From positions 1 to 64,000 of the forward strand of contig CAZFGW010000007.1 in assembly GCA_964518575.1 (NCBI GenBank): a stretch of DNA of 64,000 nt. The letters are read 5' to 3'. This DNA is from MGBC163016 sp964518575. GTDB lineage: Bacteria; Actinomycetota; Coriobacteriia; Coriobacteriales; Eggerthellaceae. Each line of letters opens with the position of its first letter. Positions within the stretch are counted from its first letter, which is position 1. A program made the position numbers and the translations under genes. Under the pieces are notes generated by a model, which had not been told where the DNA came from, made no database searches, and was given only the letters and a program-made list of their open reading frames with translations. Positions 27,166-36,966 of the stretch are shown in pieces.

Positions 27166-28569
27166 TCAGGACATCTTTTGCATGACGGTACAGAAGTGCG
27201 CGTCGGGACCGTCTACGTGAAGCGTAGAGCGAAAAGCCCGCACAGGATTAAAGGTCCTCCCGCACTCCGTGCTCAAAAAGCGCGCAATGGCTTCTTCGTT
27301 TTCCGCACTCGTGATGGTGCACGTGGCATAGATGAGATAGCCGCCCGCACATACATAACGTGCCGCCTCTGAAAGAAGCGCATGATCGAGCTCGGCGCAT
27401 GCCTCAATATCGGACGGAGTTATTCGCCAGCGGATCTCGGGATGGCGCCGCAAGGTTCCAAGCCCGCTACAGGGCGCATCGATAAAAACGCATTGGAAGC
27501 GCTCATTTGCAAGCACCGAGGCAAGGTCAGTAGCATCAGCACAAATGGTCTGCACAACGTCAATACCGAGCTCGCGCGTACGCTCTTCGGTGAGCTTTGT
27601 CTTAAATACAGCATTGTCAAGCGTCACATACTTTTCAATCTGAGCGCCATGAACGCGGAAATAGTCGCTTTGGATGAGAATCGTTTTTGTCCCGCGACCA
27701 GCCCCGATCTCAAGGAATGACGAACCGTCCGAATACTCAGCGCAGAGATTCGCGATCGCTTGGGATGCCGCATCCGCAACGACGATCCTTCCCTGCCCGA
27801 GCGCCTGACGCACACGCCCATCAGCGATCTTCGCGGGGTCATCGATCCGAAAACACCCGTACTCGCTCTCTGTATAGGATGCATGGTCGTCCTTGTTGAT
27901 CCGAGCAATGAGTTCGCGCACCTCTTCATCAGCCACGCGGGGCGCAACAGCGGAAACAAAGAGCGGTGCTGGTTCATTCGATGCCTGGATGAACGCATCC
28001 CCCTCCGCGGGACCGAGCGTTTTAAGCGTATAGGCGGCAAGCCATGAAGGGAATCCCCGCAGCCTGCTGTACGCATCGATATCCTTTTTCGGGTCGCCGA
28101 AAGGAAAGGCATCTTTCACCTTCACGACTTTGCGCAAGACCGCATTGGCAAGTCCAGCCGCCGGCGGTACGATCGACTTGACAAGTTCAACCCCTTGGTC
28201 GACCCCCGCATAGGCATCCTTTTCCAAAAAGATGATCTCATAGACCGATATACGTAACGCCTCACGTACGTCGGGCTTGATGTCATCAGGCGACGACAAG
28301 ACAGCATCGATGATCTCGTCGAGGACGCCGCGCATTTGTACCACACCAAGGGCAAGGCGCATGGCAAAAGCCTTATCACTCTTGTCGAGTTTGCGCCCAC
28401 TTGCCTGCGCCTCAAATATATCGCGCACGAATGCGTCGCGTCGGGATACCTCTAAAAGCACGTCTAGTGCAAGCAGGCGCGCCGGGCTCGCTTTTGAATT
28501 ACCTCTCTTACGATCGGGTTTTCTCTGCCCAGACTTTCGACCGCGCGTATTGTTATTTTTCATGACCAC
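27166..28569 (-). CDS. rsmB: 16S rRNA (cytosine-967-C5)-methyltransferase
   Basis: 467 residues. The N-terminal NusB-like RNA-binding domain follows a basic leader (RGRKSGQRKPDRKRG), and the C-terminal Rossmann methyltransferase domain shows the SAM motif LEIGAGRGTKT, FIDAPCSGLGTLRRHPEIRW with the first catalytic Cys, and YATCTITSAENE with the second. This is the RsmB/Sun family. The start is GTG 28569 (AAGGAG 7 bases upstream) or ATG 28563, which overlaps the fmt TGA. It follows def and fmt, as in many bacteria. Confidence 0.93.
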   Translation of the reverse strand: MVMKNNNTRGRKSGQRKPDRKRGNSKASPARLLALDVLLEVSRRDAFVRDIFEAQASGRKLDKSDKAFAMRLALGVVQMRGVLDEIIDAVLSSPDDIKPDVREALRISVYEIIFLEKDAYAGVDQGVELVKSIVPPAAGLANAVLRKVVKVKDAFPFGDPKKDIDAYSRLRGFPSWLAAYTLKTLGPAEGDAFIQASNEPAPLFVSAVAPRVADEEVRELIARINKDDHASYTESEYGCFRIDDPAKIADGRVRQALGQGRIVVADAASQAIANLCAEYSDGSSFLEIGAGRGTKTILIQSDYFRVHGAQIEKYVTLDNAVFKTKLTEERTRELGIDVVQTICADATDLASVLANERFQCVFIDAPCSGLGTLRRHPEIRWRITPSDIEACAELDHALLSEAARYVCAGGYLIYATCTITSAENEEAIARFLSTECGRTFNPVRAFRSTLHVDGPDAHFCTVMQKMS

Positions 28570-29489
28570 GGAAGCTCTCCTTCACGCAGTTGCTGGAAGC
28601 CGGAGAGGAAATCCTCAGCACGCATCTCCTTTTTCCCATCGGGTTTCACCGTGTCCAAAACAAGCACACCATCCGCACATCCAAGAACAATTTGTTTGTT
28701 GCAGGACGCACTTTGGGCTTGCTTGACAATCCCCGTATACGCGTCGTCAGCATGTGCAGCAATGACAGCAAGACGCCGCTTTCCGATCTGCGCTTTTGCG
28801 GGATAAGAAGAACTCGACGCCTGGATATGACGTAGATTCTCAGAAACGCTCAATTCCGGCGAAAGATCGAGCTCGCCTTTTTCAATCCGATTGGCATACG
28901 TGACCGCCTGCTCATCCTGGCGATTCCACTTGAGCGCATCAGCTTCCACCTGCGCACAGGCGCTGATCAATGCCTGTGCGCCCAAACTCGCAAGCTCGTC
29001 AGTGAGTTTAGAAGCATTCATGCCTGCGATCGGAATGGAGCGGATGATGCAATAATCTCCGGTATCAAGACCTGCCTCCATACGCATGATGCAAACCCCC
29101 GCCTGCTCATCTCCCGCAAGGATCGCCCGCTCAACAGGCGCCGCACCCCGCCAACGGGGCAACAGTGAGGCATGGACATTGAAGCAGCCATACCGCGGCA
29201 GACATAAGACCTCTTCAGGAAGGAGCATCCCATAGGCGGCAACGCAAATGAGATCCGCATCGAGCGTCTTGATCGTGTCGATAACTCCCTCATCTTTAAG
29301 CGTAGAGGGGGTCAGGACCTCGATCCCAAGCGCGAGTGCGGTTTGCTTGACAGGCGTGGGAAGCACCTCGCTGCCACGTGACCGAACGCGATCGGGTTGC
29401 GTGAAGACGCAGATGACATCGTGCACCTGAGCAAGTTCATAGAGGATGTCCGCGCCGAATTTGGGCGAACCCATGAAGATGATGCGCAT
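28560..29489 (-). CDS. fmt: Methionyl-tRNA formyltransferase
   Basis: Formylates initiator Met-tRNA with 10-formyl-tetrahydrofolate. About 309 residues: the hydrolase-like N-terminal domain starts MRIIFMGSPKF and carries FNVHASLLPRWRGAAPVERA, which holds the catalytic Asn/His; the C-terminal domain binds tRNA. The start at 29489 gives the normal family N-terminus; a longer frame to 29537 overlaps def and is unlikely. It follows def by 10 bases. Confidence 0.96.
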   Translation of the reverse strand: MRIIFMGSPKFGADILYELAQVHDVICVFTQPDRVRSRGSEVLPTPVKQTALALGIEVLTPSTLKDEGVIDTIKTLDADLICVAAYGMLLPEEVLCLPRYGCFNVHASLLPRWRGAAPVERAILAGDEQAGVCIMRMEAGLDTGDYCIIRSIPIAGMNASKLTDELASLGAQALISACAQVEADALKWNRQDEQAVTYANRIEKGELDLSPELSVSENLRHIQASSSSYPAKAQIGKRRLAVIAAHADDAYTGIVKQAQSASCNKQIVLGCADGVLVLDTVKPDGKKEMRAEDFLSGFQQLREGELPWS

Positions 29490-29499
29490 AGCGTTCTCG

Positions 29500-30042
29500 C
29501 TAATCGACTTTGAAGGAAGACTCGCCAGGTTTCGCACCCATCTCCTGCGCGGCCTTGTAGGCCTCGAGCGCCCGCAATCTCACTGCAGGCTCGCATGATT
29601 CGAACAACGTCTTGCCATCCAAATGATCGATCTCATGCTGCAAACAACGCCCGAGCAACTCATCGCCTTCGATCTCCCATTCTTCGCCATCAAGATCGAA
29701 AAAGGCAACCTTGACCCACGGCTTACGGGTGACGGGCACACTGATACCCGGACAGGAAAGGCACGCTTCGTAATCGGTCTCGGGATTACCCTTGGTTTCG
29801 ATGATCTGCGGATTCACCAGAAAGATCGGATTTTTGCTCGAGCTGTCTTCGCCGTTCCAATCCACATCGATCACGACGAAACGCGCATCGAGACCTACTT
29901 GCGGTGCCGCGAGCCCGCAGCCATTGTTGGCATACATGAGCTTCGCCATCTGCTTCGCAATACGGATAAGCGACTTATCGCCCGGTTCGCATGCTTTGCA
30001 CACCTTCGAAAGGACAGGATCGGGTGACTGGACAATTTTCAT
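29500..30042 (-). CDS. def: Peptide deformylase
   Basis: Fe(II)/Zn metalloenzyme removing the N-formyl group from new proteins. About 180 residues with all three signature motifs: GCGLAAPQVG, EACLSCPG (metal Cys; the usual form is EGCLS, so Ala replaces Gly) and QHEIDHLDG (metal His pair and catalytic Glu). The start at 30042 begins MKIVQSPDPVLSKVC, normal for the family. It is coupled to fmt. Confidence 0.96.
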   Translation of the reverse strand: MKIVQSPDPVLSKVCKACEPGDKSLIRIAKQMAKLMYANNGCGLAAPQVGLDARFVVIDVDWNGEDSSSKNPIFLVNPQIIETKGNPETDYEACLSCPGISVPVTRKPWVKVAFFDLDGEEWEIEGDELLGRCLQHEIDHLDGKTLFESCEPAVRLRALEAYKAAQEMGAKPGESSFKVD

Positions 30043-30099
30043 ATATTCATCCCTATCTGCTCTGCGCACGCACGTTTCGTAGAAAACAGGTATGCGGCA

Positions 30100-31938
30100 T
30101 CAGAGCGCTTTGTGGTTGTTCCTGATATCAGCAAGCCTAGATTGTAGCGCGACGAGCGACGCGAATAAAGCACCGTCTTCCACTTCACCGGTGGCAAGCT
30201 CGGCTTTCATAGAAGCGATCTCGCTCTCCAAATCCCCCATGTACAACTCTTCGGTGATAAACACGATCACGTCGCTCGCCTCGTGGTTCTCATGCGCGAG
30301 CACTTTCGTCAGCAATGACGGCGCAACGGGCACAGCGCGCGCCGCCGCCTCAATGAGCGACGCAGGACTTGCAAGTAAATCCTCCGCTAAGGCAGCATAG
30401 AGTGCGTTTGCGATCGCGCGATGCGTATCGCTGTGCCAATTGATACTCGTGACCGCATCGGAATAACTGAGCGCAAGCACGGGCTCAGCTGCACATATGC
30501 CCAAAAGTTCCCGCTCGAGCGCGAGCCTGTTCTGCTCCTCTTTGGAAAGTATTACCGAAGGCTTTTGCTCTTCCTGCGACTGGACTCCTTCAGTCCGCTC
30601 GATTTGCGCACCATAGGAGCGAACAGGGATCTTCGCGAGTTCGCGCAAAACATCGTCTTCCCGCAAACCGAGCCGTGACGCGATGCCGATAGCATATTCT
30701 TTCGCAAGGATCGAGTCTTTGATGGGCGCGAGCACCGAAAGTGCCTCGACCATCGCCTTCGCCTTCCCTTCCGCAAGGGATAGATCGTGGGCGTCAATGC
30801 GGCGGTCGATTCCGAATTGCAGAAGCGAGGGCGCACTATCGATGAGCGCTTGCATCTGGTCCGGGCTATGTCCGTCAAGGTACTCGGCGGGATCCTGTCC
30901 ATCGGGCAGGCACAATGCGCACAGCTCGATCTTCGAACGTCCCGCTTCAGGCGTCATATCAGCGTCGATGAACATGAGCGCGCGATCCGTCGCCCGCTGA
31001 CCGGCGGCGTCACCATCGAACACATACACAATCCGCTTGCCCGCTTGACGCGAAAGTTGCCTGATATGGTATTTGGTCAGCGCCGTCCCCAGCGTGGCAA
31101 CACTGTTGGTGATGCCTGCACTATGAAGCGCGATCACATCGGTATACCCCTCAGCCACGATCGCCGTCCCGCTCGACGCCATCTTCGCCTTCGCTTTATC
31201 GAGTCCGAACAGCACATTCGACTTGTGGAAAATGGGGGTTTCTTGAGAGTTCAGGTATTTCGGATTGCCGCTGCCGATGACCCGGCCCCCAAACGCGATG
31301 ACCTCGCCTGAAATATCGTTGATCGGAAAGATCACGCGATCGTAGAACCGGTCTCGCACCTGTCCGTTCTTCCCTTTGACAGCCACATTGGCAGCGATCA
31401 TCTCATCGAAGGTAAAGCCAGCGCCGCGCAAATGCTGGACGAGCTGGTTGTTGCCCGGTGCGAAGCCAAGCATCCACTCCTTGGGAATGCTGCCTCCAAG
31501 ACCGCGCTTCGAAAGGTAATCTCGTGCTGCACTCGCACGCTCATCGCGTGAGCGCATCAATAGCGTGTGGTAAAACGCAGCAGTACTCGCGCAAACATCC
31601 TTGAGACGCTGCTTCGCGCTTTTCGAAACGCCCTCATGACCATTCTCATCAAGCTCGATATGTGCACGCTCCGCGAGCTTCCGCACCGCTTCAGGGAAGG
31701 TGAGCTCATCGGCTTTCATGATGAAACCGAAGGCATCCCCACCTTCGTCGCATCCAAAACAATGCCAAAGCTGCGTTGCGGGGTCGATTTTGAACGACGG
31801 GGTCTTCTCCCCGTGCAAAGGACAGCAGCACCAAAAGTCACGACCCTTTTGGACCATGCGGCTGCGCTCACCGACGAGCTCAACCAAGTCCGTGGCGGAA
31901 CGTACCTTCGTTATGTCTTCATCGCTGAAGAAACCCAC
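30100..31938 (-). CDS. dnaG: DNA primase
   Basis: About 612 residues. N-terminal CHC2 zinc domain (CPLHGEKTPSF...HCFGCDEGG), the RNA-polymerase core (GFAPGNNQLVQHL, PINDISGEVIAFGGRVIG), a TOPRIM domain (VAEGYTDVIALH and VFDGDAAGQRA with metal-binding acidic residues) and a C-terminal helicase-binding region. It makes RNA primers for replication. The start is GTG at 31938 with AAAGGAAGG just upstream; an in-frame ATG further out (32010) has no such site. It follows the divergent dgt gene with about 120 bases between them. Confidence 0.96.
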   Translation of the reverse strand: MGFFSDEDITKVRSATDLVELVGERSRMVQKGRDFWCCCPLHGEKTPSFKIDPATQLWHCFGCDEGGDAFGFIMKADELTFPEAVRKLAERAHIELDENGHEGVSKSAKQRLKDVCASTAAFYHTLLMRSRDERASAARDYLSKRGLGGSIPKEWMLGFAPGNNQLVQHLRGAGFTFDEMIAANVAVKGKNGQVRDRFYDRVIFPINDISGEVIAFGGRVIGSGNPKYLNSQETPIFHKSNVLFGLDKAKAKMASSGTAIVAEGYTDVIALHSAGITNSVATLGTALTKYHIRQLSRQAGKRIVYVFDGDAAGQRATDRALMFIDADMTPEAGRSKIELCALCLPDGQDPAEYLDGHSPDQMQALIDSAPSLLQFGIDRRIDAHDLSLAEGKAKAMVEALSVLAPIKDSILAKEYAIGIASRLGLREDDVLRELAKIPVRSYGAQIERTEGVQSQEEQKPSVILSKEEQNRLALERELLGICAAEPVLALSYSDAVTSINWHSDTHRAIANALYAALAEDLLASPASLIEAAARAVPVAPSLLTKVLAHENHEASDVIVFITEELYMGDLESEIASMKAELATGEVEDGALFASLVALQSRLADIRNNHKAL

Positions 31939-32061
31939 TGACCCTTCCTTTCGAAAAAGAGACGCACATACCCATGAATATCTCGTACACACGCTCGGTT
32001 TTGTTATCATAATTCAGCTGAATGACCAAACCGACTGAATATATGATACTAAGGATTCTCC

Positions 32062-33294
32062 ATGTCATCGAAAGCGAATTCTGCGATTCCCTATTTGACC
32101 ATTGATGCGGATATCGAACGGGCTATCCGTGAAGATCGTGAACATAATCGGGTGAATCCCTATCGATTCGATGATGAGGATATCATACGCCGCGAAGACC
32201 TGGAAAACGATCGCGCGACCCTTGCCCGTCCCGCGTTTTCGCGCGATGTCGAAAAGATCATCAACGTGCCTGCCTACAACCGCTATGCGGGCAAAACGCA
32301 AGTTTTCTCCTTCGTGAACAACGATGATATTACGCGCAGGGGACTCCATGTACAGCTGGTGTGTCGCGTGGCGAAAGGGATCGGAAGACTGCTCGGACTC
32401 AATGAGGATCTCATCGAGGCGATCGCACTTGGCCACGATGTGGGACACACCCCGTTTGGTCATGCGGGCGAGCGATTCCTCTCGGAGTGCTACCATGCGC
32501 GCACCGGTCACTTCTTCAACCACAACGTTCACTCCGTGCGGGTGCTCGATGAACTCTACCCGCGCAATATCTCGCTGCAGACCCTTGACGGCGTGCTCGC
32601 ACACAATGGCGAATTCGCAACACAAAAGCTTGAACTGGGAACGGTTGCCTCCTTCGATGACCTTGATGCGCTTGTGAATGCCTGTACCGAAGATGAATCG
32701 AACATCGCCGCGTTGCGCCCCTCGACCCTTGAGGGCTGCGTCGTGCGGGTGAGCGATATGATCGCCTATATCGGCAAGGACCGCTCAGACGCCTTGAATA
32801 TGGGTGTCATCGACGATCTGGAGATTTTCGAGAGCTCGGTCATCGGCAAAGACAACGCGCGCATCATCAACAACATCACGGTAGACATCGTAAACAACAG
32901 CTATGGCAAGAACGCCATCATGATGAGCGAAGAGGTATTCAAAGATCTGAAGCGGGCGAAAAAGCAGAACAATGAACTCATCTATACCAAAGAGGGTATG
33001 GTGAGCAATACGGAGAATATCGTTCAGGAGATGTTTGTTGAGCTCTACGAGAAACTGTTCGACGATCTAGCCGCGCGCGACACCACCTCGCCGATCTATC
33101 GTCATCACATCATGACGCTCGCTCATACGTCAACCACGATCAGTCCCGAAAGCTATCTTGAACAGGATCCGAATCAGATCGTTGTCGACTATATGGCATC
33201 GATGACGGATGGCTATTTCACGAGTGTTTATGGGATGCTCTTCCCCAACGCCAAGCCCGATATCATGACGCGGGGTTATTGCGCCGGATTGTAG
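32062..33294 (+). CDS. HD-domain deoxyguanosinetriphosphate triphosphohydrolase-like protein
   Basis: 410 residues with the dGTPase-type HD motif: HVQLVCRVAKGIGR, then GHDVGHTPFGHAGE, and VSDMIAYIGKD for the last metal Asp. Members hydrolyse dNTPs to nucleosides and tripolyphosphate; exact specificity is not readable here. AAGGA lies 6 bases before the ATG. It is divergent from dnaG and overlaps the convergent rnhA by 19 bases. Confidence 0.9.
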   Translation: MSSKANSAIPYLTIDADIERAIREDREHNRVNPYRFDDEDIIRREDLENDRATLARPAFSRDVEKIINVPAYNRYAGKTQVFSFVNNDDITRRGLHVQLVCRVAKGIGRLLGLNEDLIEAIALGHDVGHTPFGHAGERFLSECYHARTGHFFNHNVHSVRVLDELYPRNISLQTLDGVLAHNGEFATQKLELGTVASFDDLDALVNACTEDESNIAALRPSTLEGCVVRVSDMIAYIGKDRSDALNMGVIDDLEIFESSVIGKDNARIINNITVDIVNNSYGKNAIMMSEEVFKDLKRAKKQNNELIYTKEGMVSNTENIVQEMFVELYEKLFDDLAARDTTSPIYRHHIMTLAHTSTTISPESYLEQDPNQIVVDYMASMTDGYFTSVYGMLFPNAKPDIMTRGYCAGL

Positions 33295-33761
33295 CCCGTA
33301 TCTTCTGCGAGCTCATCCCCATCAGCTGCGCTCGTGGCGAGCTCATCGCAGCGCTCGTTTTCCGGATGACCAGCATGACCCTTCACCCACGCAAACTCGA
33401 TCTCATGCGGCTCCATGGCACAAAGGAGCTCCTCCCAGAGATCCCTGTTGGCTACCGGATCGCGTTTGGCATTCTTCCAACCTTTACGCATCCATGATTC
33501 GATCCAGCCTTTATTGAAGGCATCAACGACATAGCGGGAATCGGTATGGATGGTAACCTTGCAGGGATGCTTCAATGCCTGAAGCGCGCGGATGACGCCA
33601 AGGAGCTCCATACGGTTGTTCGTCGTATTCATAAATCCTTGCGCCAGTTCGCGTTCATGCACGACTCCGTGCGCATCCCGATAACGCAGCAGCGCGCCGA
33701 AACCGCCGTTGCCAGGGTTTCCGCGCGCTGAACCGTCAGTATAAATATCGACGCTCTGCAA
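33276..33761 (-). CDS. rnhA: Ribonuclease HI
   Basis: 161 residues that cut RNA in RNA:DNA hybrids. The four catalytic acidic residues are visible: Asp9 (YTDGSARGNPG), Glu in NRMELLGV, Asp in HTDSRYV and Asp in ENERCDELA. WVKGHAGHPEN matches the RNase HI handle region. There is a short acidic tail. It is convergent with the dGTPase gene (19-base overlap) and lies 15 bases after hppA. Confidence 0.95.
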   Translation of the reverse strand: MQSVDIYTDGSARGNPGNGGFGALLRYRDAHGVVHERELAQGFMNTTNNRMELLGVIRALQALKHPCKVTIHTDSRYVVDAFNKGWIESWMRKGWKNAKRDPVANRDLWEELLCAMEPHEIEFAWVKGHAGHPENERCDELATSAADGDELAEDTGYNPAQ

Positions 33762-33776
33762 TGTGAAGTGAATCGA

Positions 33777-35906
33777 TTAGAGCAGCGTCTGGATCATGAT
33801 GAACAGAGGACTGAAAGTCAAAGACACGATGGTCATGAGGTTGATGAGAATGTTCATCGAAGGACCAGAAGTATCTTTGAACGGATCTCCCACGGTATCG
33901 CCCACGACTGCAGCCTTATGAGCTTCAGAGCCTTTGCCCCCGAAGAATCCCTGCTCGATGTACTTCTTGGCGTTATCCCATGCACCGCCCGCATTGCTCA
34001 TGAAGATTGCCATGAGCATACCAGTGGCAACAGCACCCGCCAAAAATCCGCCGAGCATCGCAGGATCGATGCAGCCGATCACGATAGGAACAATAACGGC
34101 GAGAATGCCCGGAGTCATCATTTCCTTCAAGGCTGAAGATGTGGAAATAGCAACACACTTGTCGTATTCCGGCTCCGCCTCGTACTCCATGATTCCCTTG
34201 ATCTCACGGAACTGCCTGCGGACCTCTTCGACCATGGCATGCGCTGCACGCGAGACCGCGCCCATGGTAAGCGCCGCAAACATGAAAGGCATCATCGCGC
34301 CGATGAAAATGCCGGCGACGATAAGCGGATCGGTGAGTGAAAGCTCAAAAGCAGGGATGTAGTGGTGCATCGTTGCCTGAAACGATACGAACAATGAGAT
34401 TGCCGACAGACCAGCACTGGCAATTGCAAAGCCCTTCGCAATGGCAGCGGTCGTGTTACCAACCGCATCAAGCGCGTCGGTGCGGTCGCGGACCTCTTCG
34501 GGAAGTCCAGCCATCTCAGCGATGCCGCCCGCATTGTCTGCAACAGGACCGTAGGCATCAACGCCGATGGTGATAGCGGTGTTGGAAAGCATGCCCGTAG
34601 CGGCAAGACCGACACCGAACAGACCGACGGCGATCCCGTTTATCACACCCGCCTCAGCTGCTGCGGGGAATGCAAGGTTACCAAAGAAGAACGATCCGAT
34701 GATAGCGAGAGCAACGAGCACGATCGGGGCGATCGTGGAGAGCATACCCGTACCAAGTCCCTCGATGATGACCGTTGCGGCACCGGTTTCCGCTGCCTCG
34801 GCGATCTTGTGGACGGGCTTGTAGTGGTCGGAGCAGAAGTACTCGGTGATCTTGCCGATTGCAAGACCGGCGATAAGACCGCACAAAACGCTTCCGAAAA
34901 GCCAAAGCGGCATTGCGTTTACGGACTGGGAATTCCAGATCGAGAACAAAATCAAAATGACGATGATCTCAACGATTGCTGCAAGATAGGTGCCCCGGTT
35001 GAGCGCCTTATGAAGGTCTGCTCCCTCTTTGGTGCGCACCGCCAAAAGACCGATGATGGAGGTGATGATGCCGCACGCAGCGATGACGACCGGCGTGATG
35101 ATTGCCCATACGAAGTCATTCGTCGCGAAGTATCCTCCGAGGCTGCCGAAGGTCACAGCGAGAATCGTGGGTGCGAGGATGGAGCCGGTATAGCTCTCGA
35201 ACAGGTCAGCACCCATGCCAGCTACGTCACCGACGTTGTCACCGACGTTGTCAGCGATCGTTGCGGGGTTGCGCGGGTCGTCCTCAGGAATGCCAGCCTC
35301 AACTTTGCCAACGAGGTCAGCGCCCACATCAGCAGCCTTGGTATAGATGCCGCCACCGACACGGGCGAACAGTGCGACTGCAGAAGCGCCCGTGGCGAAG
35401 CCCTCGACCATGCCGATGTTCTCATGCATGAGTTCGGGATCGAGCACGTTGACACCGAATACCAAGAAGATCAGCCACAGCGACAAGCCCATGAGAGCAA
35501 ATGATGCAACGCACAGTCCCATCGTAAGACCGCTCCTAAAGCTCACCGTGAGTGCCTTGGCAACAGAGGTCTCTGCCGCATAGGCGGTACGGGTATTCGC
35601 ACGTGTTGCCACATGCATGCCAACGTAGCCGGCCGCTGCGGACAAAACGCCGCCGGTCACGAACGCGATGGCGGTGATCCATGAAAGGGCAAAGCCCATA
35701 ACAAGGGCAACCACCACCATAAAGATAATGAGCAGCTTGTATTCGCTCATCAAGAATGCTTTAGCGCCCTGTTGGATCTTGATCGATATGCTGTTCATCT
35801 TATCCGAGCCGGGATCTTGTTTGAGAACCCAACTGCCCAGATACAGTGCCATAAGTATGCCGATCAAAGCACAAGCAGGCGCCATCCATGCGATTTGTGT
35901 CGTCAA
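33777..35906 (-). CDS. hppA: Membrane-bound ion-pumping pyrophosphatase
   Basis: 709 residues with about 16 membrane helices. It couples PPi hydrolysis to H+ or Na+ export. The core motifs GGGIYTKAADVGADLVGKVE, DDPRNPATIADNVGDNVGD and DAYGPVADNAGGIAEM are all present. GNTTAAIAKGFAI has Ala rather than Lys at the position that marks K+-dependent enzymes (established in the family), so this is the K+-stimulated type, which includes Na+ pumps. The start codon is TTG, supported by AAGGAGGAAG just upstream. It is probably important for energy saving in this anaerobe (inference). Confidence 0.95.
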   Translation of the reverse strand: MTTQIAWMAPACALIGILMALYLGSWVLKQDPGSDKMNSISIKIQQGAKAFLMSEYKLLIIFMVVVALVMGFALSWITAIAFVTGGVLSAAAGYVGMHVATRANTRTAYAAETSVAKALTVSFRSGLTMGLCVASFALMGLSLWLIFLVFGVNVLDPELMHENIGMVEGFATGASAVALFARVGGGIYTKAADVGADLVGKVEAGIPEDDPRNPATIADNVGDNVGDVAGMGADLFESYTGSILAPTILAVTFGSLGGYFATNDFVWAIITPVVIAACGIITSIIGLLAVRTKEGADLHKALNRGTYLAAIVEIIVILILFSIWNSQSVNAMPLWLFGSVLCGLIAGLAIGKITEYFCSDHYKPVHKIAEAAETGAATVIIEGLGTGMLSTIAPIVLVALAIIGSFFFGNLAFPAAAEAGVINGIAVGLFGVGLAATGMLSNTAITIGVDAYGPVADNAGGIAEMAGLPEEVRDRTDALDAVGNTTAAIAKGFAIASAGLSAISLFVSFQATMHHYIPAFELSLTDPLIVAGIFIGAMMPFMFAALTMGAVSRAAHAMVEEVRRQFREIKGIMEYEAEPEYDKCVAISTSSALKEMMTPGILAVIVPIVIGCIDPAMLGGFLAGAVATGMLMAIFMSNAGGAWDNAKKYIEQGFFGGKGSEAHKAAVVGDTVGDPFKDTSGPSMNILINLMTIVSLTFSPLFIMIQTLL

Positions 35907-36042
35907 TTCTTCCTCCTTATTCCTTTTCCGAATGATCCCTGAGGCTTCTCCCCCTCAGAGAACCACTACCTTTTCCCTGTCGTAGATGGTAAATCATCAC
36001 CTTTGACTATTGCTTATCCTATCAGGTGAGAGGGGGAATTAT

Positions 36043-36966
36043 TCACGCGATGTCCCGTGCAAGAGCGATATCGCGTGAAATGCATGCGATAAGCTCTTCC
36101 GTCGAATCGAATCGCTTCATTTCGCGAAGGTACTGTTTCGGGAAAATCTTGATCTTCTGCCCGTAGAGATCTCCCTCGAAATCAATGAGATGGGCTTCCA
36201 CATTAGAAATGCGCTCGCCCACAAATGTTGGGGGGATTCCGATAGAAAGAGCGGCGCGATATCTCTTGCCAGCAACGTCGACCCACGCTGCATAGACCCC
36301 GTCTTTCAAAGCAAGCTCATCATCGGGAATGGAAAGATTGGCGGTCCGAATGCCCATCTCCCGTCCCTGCTGCGCGCCCTGCTCGACGATACCGGATATC
36401 ATATAGTCATGACCGATGAGCTCATTCGCCCCCTCGATGCATCCATCCTCCAGAAGCGCGCGGATACGCGTAGAGCTGATAGGTGTCCCATCTAAGCAGA
36501 TGAGCTCGACTTCGTGGGCATCCATTCCATGCGTATCTCCCCAGCGAAGAAGGTCATCGAAGCCACCTCGTGCATGGCATCCGAATCGAAATCCCTCGCC
36601 GACGAACAGGTCGCGGGGGGTATGGGTTGCGAAAAGCCGCTCCAAGAACACATCGGGTTCAAGAGAAGCGAACACCTCATTAAAATCAAGGACGATGACG
36701 TCATCGACCTTACACGCGCTCAAATGAGCAATACGCTCTTCATTGCTCATGATCTTTTTGAAGCCGGGTGTTGCGAACAGCTCGTCGGGATCGATCGAGA
36801 ACGTGATGATAAAAGAGCGCGCTTCGGCATCCCGCGCGCACGCGACCATACGCTCGATCAGCGAGCGATGTCCCTTATGCAATCCATCGAACACGCCCAT
36901 GGCGACAACTGCCCCATCAAGCGCGACTACATCTGAGAGCTCCTCTGTCCTATATACCGAACCCAC
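36043..36966 (-). CDS. ribF: Bifunctional riboflavin kinase / FAD synthetase
   Basis: About 308 residues converting riboflavin to FMN and FAD. The N-terminal nucleotidyltransferase domain has MGVFDGLHKGHRSLIERM and the SSTRIRALLEDGCIEGA motif; the C-terminal kinase domain has GIRTANLSI, the usual GxPTAN variant, and VEAHLIDFEGDLYG. The start is GTG at 36966 with AAGGAG 6 bases upstream; the open frame to 37029 lies inside truB. It overlaps the truB 3' end by 17 bases, the common truB-ribF arrangement. Confidence 0.95.
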   Translation of the reverse strand: MGSVYRTEELSDVVALDGAVVAMGVFDGLHKGHRSLIERMVACARDAEARSFIITFSIDPDELFATPGFKKIMSNEERIAHLSACKVDDVIVLDFNEVFASLEPDVFLERLFATHTPRDLFVGEGFRFGCHARGGFDDLLRWGDTHGMDAHEVELICLDGTPISSTRIRALLEDGCIEGANELIGHDYMISGIVEQGAQQGREMGIRTANLSIPDDELALKDGVYAAWVDVAGKRYRAALSIGIPPTFVGERISNVEAHLIDFEGDLYGQKIKIFPKQYLREMKRFDSTEELIACISRDIALARDIA

